DNA of 5,413 nucleotides from Thermoprotei archaeon (GTDB lineage Archaea; Thermoproteota; Methanomethylicia; Nezhaarchaeales; WYZ-LMO8): NCBI GenBank assembly GCA_003650865.1, contig QMSN01000079.1:1-5413 (forward strand), in the 5' to 3' direction. Below are positions 1-4,883 of the stretch, in pieces. The notes beneath the pieces are model-generated. The model made no database searches. It saw only the letters and a list, made by a program, of their open reading frames with translations, and was not told the DNA's origin. A program made the translations under genes and the position numbers. Numbering within the stretch: the stretch's first letter is position 1; every line of letters begins with the position of its first letter.

Positions 1-599
1 ATATTTGACCTAGCTATTATCTCTAGGGCCGTGCGGTCTATTAGCTGGTAGCCTCCAGGCTCATGTTTTTGTCTAAGTATCTCCATGAGTTCTTGAGGGG
101 TTACCACGTCTAACTTCTTTGCTTGAGGATTGAGCTTGGGATCGCTTGTGTATATGCCATCTACGTCTGTTGCTACTACAAGCTTATCGGCTTTAATAAG
201 CTCAGCTAAGAGAGCTGCAACCGTCGTGGTAGATTGCCCTGGCGTTAGACCTCCCATCACCAATATCTCATCTTCAAGTATCAATGAGGCGCTCAACTCC
301 TCGACGTAGCGTGCCCTCACCCCTAAGCCAATTAAGGAGTACGCGAGTAGCTTTGCGTTGAGCCTTGAAACCTCTATGCCGATTATGTCTTGAAGCGCTT
401 TGCCAGCGCCTACCTCAGATAATAGGCCTATTAAACGCCTAGCAGGAGGACCTCCGCCAACGACTACGTGCACTTGCTTGCCGCTTGCCCAGAAATCCCT
501 TATCAGCTTAGCGTAGCTCAACAAGGTATTCGATTTTAACGCTCCATCCTCACTGAAGATCACGTGGCCACCCAGTTTTAGTACAAAGCGTTCTCTCAT
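1..599 (-). CDS. pyrH: UMP kinase, archaeal type (3' end cut off by window edge)
   Basis: This enzyme phosphorylates UMP to UDP with ATP in the cytoplasm, a step in making pyrimidine nucleotides. The visible 199 codons show an amino-acid-kinase fold in order: KLGG near residues 8-11, the glycine loop VGGGPPARR at 47-55, GIEVSRLNA at 74-82, the UMP-kinase signature GGLTPGQST at 116-124, the nucleotide-binding stretch ATDVDGIYTSDP at 143-154, and YQLIDRTALEII at 184-195. That last block matches the C-terminal part of archaeal PyrH. Family members are about 220-230 residues, so some 20-30 residues lie beyond position 1. The start is well fixed: an in-frame TAA at 605-603 is only one codon upstream of the ATG at 599. 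No Shine-Dalgarno site stands at the usual distance, which suggests a leaderless message. The gene lies 52 bases after prf1 on the same strand. Other amino-acid kinases (glutamate 5-kinase, aspartokinase) fit the GGLTPGQST block less well. Confidence 0.93.
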   Translation of the reverse strand, partial: MRERFVLKLGGHVIFSEDGALKSNTLLSYAKLIRDFWASGKQVHVVVGGGPPARRLIGLLSEVGAGKALQDIIGIEVSRLNAKLLAYSLIGLGVRARYVEELSASLILEDEILVMGGLTPGQSTTTVAALLAELIKADKLVVATDVDGIYTSDPKLNPQAKKLDVVTPQELMEILRQKHEPGGYQLIDRTALEIIARSN

Positions 600-620
600 A
601 CCTTATACGTCGACAAGCTG

Positions 621-629
621 AAATTTATT
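621..629 (-). promoter_or_regulatory. Candidate TATA box for leaderless pyrH transcription
   Basis: The minus strand reads AATAAATTT here, the most AT-rich stretch in the prf1-pyrH gap. Its centre is about 26 bases upstream of the pyrH ATG, the distance expected between an archaeal TATA box and the transcription start. Transcription would therefore begin at or next to the ATG, which agrees with the missing Shine-Dalgarno site. The inference rests on spacing and base composition only; read-through from valS-prf1 remains possible. Confidence 0.4.
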
Positions 630-651
630 GGTGTAGGTTCTCACCCTCATC

Positions 652-1896
652 TCAGCTGCTGGAACGAGCGTATCGCAGTAACCCCGCTATCCCCCCGAAT
701 GACTGCAAGAAGCCTTTGCCTTCCTCCGTTGCTGTGGATATTATCTCGACCTTGGTCCCGTACATCTTAGACACCTCTAAGAGGTGCTCGATAACATCTC
801 CTTGCTCTAGTACAGTCTGCTGTCCACATACAGGGCACTTCGCGTAGAGCCTCTTGAACTCCTCTACATCCTCTTTCCTAAGTATCTCATGCTTGCTCCA
901 CCCACAGTTCCCACACGACGCCTTGACGTAGATTAACGGCAAGTCCTCAGAGACTATTAATGTATCCACAACTCCTTGGTTAAGGAGGCTGTACACCTCT
1001 CTGTAGCCATAGGATACTAAGTTCTCCTTCTTAGCTATGTATTCGAGAAACTTCTGTATGACCTGCCTCTCATGGATGTACCGTATGCCCTCAAGTATGT
1101 CCTGAGACCTCTCTATAAGCTCATAGACACCTTCTTCACCCGTATAGCCCACGTCGACCACAGCTATTACGAGCTTCTTCAAGTCGGATGGTAGGTAGTT
1201 GCCTTCATAGAAGTCGTTCTTGGTTGGACCTGGCCCTCCAATTATTAACCCCTTCAAGTCCTCTATGCCGCTGAAGAGCTTCTGAGCGTACTCTCCAACT
1301 CTCTTGTAGAACTCGTGAGCCATAATCTCTATAACCCTCTCAAACCTCCTAGCCGACTGACCTCCAGCACTGTGCTTGCCTGGCACTCCTGACGTTATTT
1401 CGTCAAGCACCTTTAACCTCCTCCCCGTTAGTAGTGCGAAAGTCGCACTGCTTCTATCCATGACTATGATCCCGTAGCTCCCCTTCTCCTCCGTCATCTC
1501 TTCGAGTATCTCTGTGTGAAACCTTGAATCGCACCTATAGAGGTAGGTGTTTATCGGCTCAGGGGGCTCTATGACGTAGACCTCCATCTTCTCGCTGCCA
1601 GGTGCTCCTCTAGGTATGTAGCCTGCAAATATCACAAGCCCGTTTTTAGGAGTTGACGTGAACATCTTCAACCTCTGGAGAGTCACTGTTAGGGCGTCGA
1701 GGACGTGGTGTCTCGTAGTTCTATCCTTTATGTTAGCAGCTGTCGACAGCTCCTCTCTTAACGAAGAGGTTACGTCGCCTAAGGGCCTGCCAGCAGGTAT
1801 GTAGAGTGATATAAGCTCGGTCCCCCTGCCCTTCTTCGACTTTAACTCCTTAAGCAGCCTCTCAAGCCTTATCTTATCTAGGCTTATTGCGATCAC
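652..1896 (-). CDS. prf1: Peptide chain release factor aRF1 (eRF1 family)
   Basis: The protein recognises all three stop codons in the ribosomal A site and triggers release of the finished polypeptide; in archaea it is delivered by aEF1A and works with ABCE1 in recycling. At 414 residues it has the normal archaeal length. Domain 1 carries TAANIKD (52-58), the counterpart of TASNIKS, and the stop-codon pocket motif YxCxxxF as YRCDSRF (120-126). Domain 2 carries the catalytic GGQ (178-180) inside KHSAGGQSARRF. Domain 3 contains a minidomain with CxxC pairs at Cys328/331 and Cys354/357, probably binding zinc. The start is GTG at 1896. An in-frame TAA at 1917-1915 lies upstream with no other ATG, GTG or TTG between it and this codon. 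The GTG overlaps the valS stop (GTGA), so translational coupling is likely. The fourth NIKS residue is Asp rather than Ser. Pelota/Dom34, the paralogue, lacks GGQ and is excluded. Confidence 0.97.
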   Translation of the reverse strand: MIAISLDKIRLERLLKELKSKKGRGTELISLYIPAGRPLGDVTSSLREELSTAANIKDRTTRHHVLDALTVTLQRLKMFTSTPKNGLVIFAGYIPRGAPGSEKMEVYVIEPPEPINTYLYRCDSRFHTEILEEMTEEKGSYGIIVMDRSSATFALLTGRRLKVLDEITSGVPGKHSAGGQSARRFERVIEIMAHEFYKRVGEYAQKLFSGIEDLKGLIIGGPGPTKNDFYEGNYLPSDLKKLVIAVVDVGYTGEEGVYELIERSQDILEGIRYIHERQVIQKFLEYIAKKENLVSYGYREVYSLLNQGVVDTLIVSEDLPLIYVKASCGNCGWSKHEILRKEDVEEFKRLYAKCPVCGQQTVLEQGDVIEHLLEVSKMYGTKVEIISTATEEGKGFLQSFGGIAGLLRYARSSS

Positions 1897-4343
1897 CTCT
1901 TCACAGCTCTGAACTTAAAGCGTATATCGGGGTACTCGTCCACTACGTGGTAGTCGCTCTGTAAGCTCTCCACCACCACTTCTTGGGCTCTACACGTCCC
2001 CTTCACGTCGTCAAGCCCTTCAGCCAGAGCCTCAGCGTGAGGTCCAGGGTCTAGCTGCAATAACTCTAGAGGGTGACCTGGTGAAAGCCTACTCCTTATC
2101 TTCGTCCTTCTGATAGCAGCTATTGTCGAGATGATTATGGACCCTACCTTTTCGGCTGCGGGGTTTCTTTCACACTCATCGGGTCTAGGCCACTCCAATA
2201 AGTGTATGCTCTCCACACCGACTTTCTGTTTAAAGTAAGCGTGGTATATCTCTTCAGTTATGAAGGGACAGAAGGGTGCTAGAAGCCTAAGTATCACGAA
2301 TAGAGCCTTGGAGAGGGTGTATTGAGAAGCCCTTCTACTGTCATCGTCCGCCTGCCCGTAGAGGCGGTACTTAACGGCCTCTATGTAGTGGTCGCAGAAG
2401 ACGTGCCATGTGAAGTCCCTAATAGATTCTAAAGCCTCGTTGAAGCGCATTTGCTCCATAAATGACGTCGCGGTCTCCACGGTGTCAGCAAGCTTGCTCA
2501 ATAACCAGACATCTAAAACTCTAAGATTCTCTGGGCGAGAGCCTTCATAGTCAGCTAAGTTGGATAACACGAATTTCGAGGCATTCCAGAGCTTGATTAA
2601 GAAGCGCCATGCATAATCCACATCCTCCCACCTAAACCTTATGTCGTAACCTGTGGCACCGCTTGCAGCCCATTGCCTCAGAGCATCAGCGCAGTACTTC
2701 TCCACGACCTCTCTGACCTCGATGTAGTTGCCATAGGACTTGTGCATCATCCTGCCATCGGTGCCCCTTACCATTCCGTTGATCAAAGCCACCTTGTAGG
2801 GTGCTTTGCCGAAGAGGCCTAAGTGGCGGACTAGGAGATAGTAATCCCATGTCCTAATTATGTCGTAGCCGTTTGGCTGTAAGTCGCTTGGAAAGAGCTT
2901 ACTAAAGCTATCAGGGTCGTCAGGCCATCCAGCTATGACAGCACAGGTTATCGAAGAATCCATCCATGTATCCATGACATCGCTTTCTCCTCGAAAACTT
3001 CTGGAGCCGCATCGAGGACATCTGTCTAAAGGCGGATCCTGTTCTCTCGGGTCTACAGGTAACCACTCTGGCTTAGCCGTTATGACCTCACCACAGTTAT
3101 TACAGTACCAGACGGGTATTGGTGTTGCGAAGACTCTCTGCCTAGATATCACCCAATCCCAGTCCATCGATTTAACCCAGTCAAGAAGCCTTTGTCTAGC
3201 GTACTCGGGAACCCAAACGATGGAGAAGGCCTCTCTCTCAACACTTTCTCTTAGAGCGCTCGTCTTCATGAACCACTGAAGTCGAGGTAGTATCTCTATG
3301 GGTGTGTGGCAACGCCAGCAAGTTCCCACATGTTGGTTTATCCTTTCCTCTTTAACTATTAGGCCCTTAGCCTTTAAGTCCTCAATGATCTTCTTTCTGG
3401 CCTCGCTTACAGTCAATCCCTTATAAGGCCCTGCCAACTCGTTCATTAATCCATCCTCAGTTATGGATACTCTAACTGGAAGACCATACCTCTTCTGCCA
3501 CCTAACGTCTGACTTATCGCCGTAAGTGCACACCATGACAGCCCCTGATCCAAACTCCATATCAACGGTCTCGTCAGCCATTATTGGAACTTCATGTCCA
3601 AAAAGGGGAACCCGCGCCTTTAACCCCACGTACTCCTTGTACCTGTCATCAGCTGGGTTCACGAATACGGCTACACAGGATGGCAAGAGCTCAGGCCTAG
3701 TCGTGGCTATGACTATCGGTTTTCTCCCCTCAACCTCAAATAGTATGTAGTTTAGCGTGGTAGGCCTCTCGACGTACTCTATCTCAGCCTCAGCGATAGC
3801 TGTCTCACACCTTGGACACCAATTAACTGGGTGCTCAGCTCTATATATCAAGCCCTTATCGTAGAGCAAGACGAAGGATAGCTGGGTCCTCCTCCAGTAG
3901 TCGGGGCTCATGGTCTTGTACTCCATGCTCCAGTCAACGGAAAAGCCTAATCTCTTAATGGACTCCTTCATGGGCTTAATCCACTCTTCAGTAAGCTTCG
4001 CGCATACCTCCTTGAACTTCTTAGCCTCTAAGTCCCTCTTTTTAACTCCTAGCGCACGCTCAGCCCTAACCTCAGTAGGAAGACCATGACAGTCCCAGCC
4101 TTGAGGGAACAGCACATTGAAACCCTTCATCCTCTTGTACCTGGCGACGAAGTCCATGTAGCACCAATTAAGCGCGTTTCCCACATGGAATTCCCCACTA
4201 GGATAAGGGGGAGGGGTATCTATCACGTAAGAGGACTTGACGTTCAATAGGTCTCTCCTAAACGAGTATACCCTCCTCTCCTCCCAGTATTTCATCCACT
4301 TGACCTCGTACTCTTTAGGGTTGAACTTACCGAGGATGTCCAT
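1893..4343 (-). CDS. valS: Valyl-tRNA synthetase (archaeal type)
   Basis: This cytoplasmic class Ia synthetase charges tRNA-Val with valine and edits mischarged threonine. In order: an ATP-binding HIGH-type motif in PPPYPSGEFHVGN (44-56), FPQGWDCHGLPTE (79-91), a first CxxC at 176/179 (NWCPRCETAIAEAE), the CP1 editing domain with ATTRPE (213-218) and a GSGAVMVCTYGDKSDV block (265-280), a second CxxC at 342/345, ISRQRVFATPIPVWYC (399-414), a third zinc ribbon at Cys414/417 and Cys442/445, the KMSKS-equivalent loop MMHKS (532-536), and a helical anticodon-binding domain from about 570 on. NWCPRCETAIAEAE, TTRPELLPSCVAVFVNP and the GDKSDV editing block point to ValS rather than IleS or LeuS. A length of 816 residues fits an archaeal enzyme without a long C-terminal extension. 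The ATG at 4343 has a Shine-Dalgarno site 8 bases upstream. In the KMSKS loop the first Lys is Met and the Ser is His, while the second Lys is kept. The gene is first in a probable valS-prf1 operon. Confidence 0.96.
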   Translation of the reverse strand: MDILGKFNPKEYEVKWMKYWEERRVYSFRRDLLNVKSSYVIDTPPPYPSGEFHVGNALNWCYMDFVARYKRMKGFNVLFPQGWDCHGLPTEVRAERALGVKKRDLEAKKFKEVCAKLTEEWIKPMKESIKRLGFSVDWSMEYKTMSPDYWRRTQLSFVLLYDKGLIYRAEHPVNWCPRCETAIAEAEIEYVERPTTLNYILFEVEGRKPIVIATTRPELLPSCVAVFVNPADDRYKEYVGLKARVPLFGHEVPIMADETVDMEFGSGAVMVCTYGDKSDVRWQKRYGLPVRVSITEDGLMNELAGPYKGLTVSEARKKIIEDLKAKGLIVKEERINQHVGTCWRCHTPIEILPRLQWFMKTSALRESVEREAFSIVWVPEYARQRLLDWVKSMDWDWVISRQRVFATPIPVWYCNNCGEVITAKPEWLPVDPREQDPPLDRCPRCGSRSFRGESDVMDTWMDSSITCAVIAGWPDDPDSFSKLFPSDLQPNGYDIIRTWDYYLLVRHLGLFGKAPYKVALINGMVRGTDGRMMHKSYGNYIEVREVVEKYCADALRQWAASGATGYDIRFRWEDVDYAWRFLIKLWNASKFVLSNLADYEGSRPENLRVLDVWLLSKLADTVETATSFMEQMRFNEALESIRDFTWHVFCDHYIEAVKYRLYGQADDDSRRASQYTLSKALFVILRLLAPFCPFITEEIYHAYFKQKVGVESIHLLEWPRPDECERNPAAEKVGSIIISTIAAIRRTKIRSRLSPGHPLELLQLDPGPHAEALAEGLDDVKGTCRAQEVVVESLQSDYHVVDEYPDIRFKFRAVKR

Positions 4344-4351
4344 AGAGGCCT

Positions 4352-4358
4352 CTCACCC
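4352..4358 (-). promoter_or_regulatory. Ribosome binding site of valS
   Basis: The minus strand reads GGGTGAG, complementary to the archaeal 16S rRNA 3' end (ATCACCTCC), with 8 bases between it and the ATG at 4343. It supports that ATG as the start and shows that the valS message has a leader, unlike the probable leaderless pyrH message. Confidence 0.75.
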
Positions 4359-4397
4359 TATGTACTCCTGTTTAAGTTGAAAGCTACGCAAAACAAG

Positions 4398-4406
4398 TAT
4401 TTAAAG
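4398..4406 (-). promoter_or_regulatory. TATA box of the valS-prf1 operon
   Basis: The minus strand reads CTTTAAATA, a good match to an archaeal box A. Transcription is expected to start about 25 bases downstream, near 4375-4378, giving a leader of roughly 33 bases that contains the Shine-Dalgarno site at 4358-4352. This is the only strong TATA-like element between tRNA-Ala and valS. No clear purine-rich BRE was recognised upstream of it. Confidence 0.6.
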
Positions 4407-4610
4407 AGTCTTGATGCAAACGACGTAGTTCAACCATAGCGAAATACGAGAGGATCTACACCTAGAGCTCCCGTCTCTGCACCTAAAAGCAACCTGAGAG
4501 CATGTGGAGGTGGAACAATGGCAAAAAGTTCACAAGCGTTTACACGATAGCCATTACTACTGCCACTACCAGTACTTAATGTGGCCTGAGCCTCATCAAG
4601 TGAAGGAGAG
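4407..4610. other. Intergenic region between tRNA-Ala and the valS promoter
   Basis: No gene is supported in this stretch. A 5S rRNA gene is not visible on either strand. A run of five T on the minus strand (4527-4523) could help end tRNA transcription, but there is no strong terminator. The plus strand has a Shine-Dalgarno-like GGAGGTG at 4506-4512 before very short frames (25 codons from 4502; 10 codons from 4518 ending in TAG), probably chance or a remnant. Two near-identical 10-mers lie at 4455-4464 and 4476-4485. Confidence 0.5.
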
Positions 4611-4687
4611 TGGTGGACCGGGCGGGACTTGAACCCGCGCCCTCCCGCTTGCGAAGCGGGCGATCTACCAGTCTGATCTACCGGCCC
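4611..4687 (-). tRNA. tRNA-Ala (anticodon CGC), CCA encoded
   Basis: The minus strand folds into a full cloverleaf: acceptor GGGCCGG/CCGGTCC with seven pairs, D stem GATC/GATC with a nine-base loop containing GG, anticodon stem CCCGC/GCGGG around loop TTCGCAA, a five-base variable loop, and T stem GCGGG/CCCGC with loop TTCAAGT. The anticodon CGC (4653-4651) reads GCG. The third acceptor pair is G3-U70, the main identity element for alanyl-tRNA synthetase, which independently confirms the assignment. The discriminator is A, and the gene encodes its own CCA (4613-4611). There is no intron. It starts 7 bases after tRNA-Ile, so the two are almost certainly co-transcribed. Confidence 0.97.
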
Positions 4688-4694
4688 ACATAAG

Positions 4695-4785
4695 TGGTGG
4701 GCTCGGGGGGACTTGAACCCCCGACCTCTCGGTCTCTGACTTCAGTTATCAGCCGAGCGCTCTGACCATGCTGAGCTACGAGCCC
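4695..4785 (-). tRNA. tRNA-Ile (anticodon GAT) with a 13-base intron, CCA encoded
   Basis: The minus strand gives acceptor GGGCTCG/CGAGCCC, D stem GCTC/GAGC, anticodon stem CTCGG/CCGAG and T stem GGGGG/CCCCC with loop TTCAAGT, all fully paired. The region between the anticodon-stem strands is 20 bases instead of 7. Removing 13 bases leaves loop CTGATAA with anticodon GAT (4750-4748), which reads ATC and ATT. Discriminator A and an encoded CCA (4697-4695) follow. The gene lies about 97 bases beyond the 23S rRNA 3' end. Its partner tRNA-Ala follows at once, an Ile-Ala pair like that in bacterial 16S-23S spacers, but here located after the 23S gene. Confidence 0.96.
4734..4746 (-). other. tRNA-Ile intron at canonical position 37/38
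   Basis: The intron reads ACTGAAGTCAGAG on the minus strand. In the precursor, CTGA at the start of the anticodon loop pairs with TCAG inside the intron, giving the 4-bp central helix of a bulge-helix-bulge/loop motif. A three-base bulge AGA lies on the 3' side, and TAA lies on the 5' side within a nine-base loop. Cutting after the second base of each (TA^A and AG^A) restores a seven-base anticodon loop. The outer helix of a full motif is absent, so this is the relaxed helix-bulge-loop form cut by archaeal splicing endonuclease. Confidence 0.88.
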
Positions 4786-4810
4786 AAAAATGAGGGTTAC
4801 AGAAGGGTGT

Positions 4811-4820
4811 CTTAAAAATT
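4811..4820 (-). promoter_or_regulatory. TATA-like element before tRNA-Ile (or T-rich end of the rRNA transcript)
   Basis: The minus strand reads AATTTTTAAG, centred about 30 bases upstream of the first base of tRNA-Ile, so transcription could begin a few bases before the tRNA. If it works, the tRNA pair has its own promoter rather than relying on read-through from the rRNA operon. The same T-run, and a second one at 4790-4786, could instead act as an archaeal terminator for the rRNA precursor. The sequence alone does not separate these options. Confidence 0.4.
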
Positions 4821-4855
4821 TCTTTAGAAGTCGAGGCTAACCGCCATACATAGGC

Positions 4856-4883
4856 TGAGCACTTTTGCCCGCCTGCGGGCTCA
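4856..4883 (-). other. GC-rich hairpin at the 23S rRNA 3' trailer
   Basis: On the minus strand TGAGC (4883-4879) can pair with GCTCA (4860-4856), or alternatively GCCCGC (4880-4875) with GCGGGC (4872-4867) as a tight hairpin. It begins where the mature 23S 3' end is expected. It could be a processing signal or terminator stem; the 5' side of the long 23S processing stem is outside the window, so its real pairing partner is unknown. Confidence 0.35.

Noticed and set aside
2935..3279. Plus-strand open frame of 114 codons inside valS
   Set aside because: It is antisense to well-conserved ValS sequence, has no recognisable domain and no promoter or ribosome site; a by-product of the minus-strand gene.
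3526..3750. Plus-strand open frame of 74 codons inside valS
   Set aside because: It is antisense to the ValS editing domain, with composition that mirrors the real gene and no motif.
1893..4343. Isoleucyl- or leucyl-tRNA synthetase
   Set aside because: The editing-domain block (GSGAVMVCTYGDKSDV) and NWCPRCETAIAEAE fit archaeal ValS; IleS would show a GTGIVH-type block.
4518..4589. TAG read as pyrrolysine in the short plus-strand frame
   Set aside because: The frame is only 23 codons even with read-through, and nothing in the window suggests pyrrolysine machinery.
4550..4610. C/D box small RNA, from TTGATGA on the minus strand just after tRNA-Ala
   Set aside because: The C box differs from RTGATGA and there is no CTGA D box at a suitable distance with a C'/D' pair.
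4407..4882. A 5S rRNA gene after the 23S gene
   Set aside because: The 23S-tRNA spacer is under 100 bases, and neither it nor the tRNA-valS gap shows 5S landmarks. An unlinked 5S fits TACK archaea.
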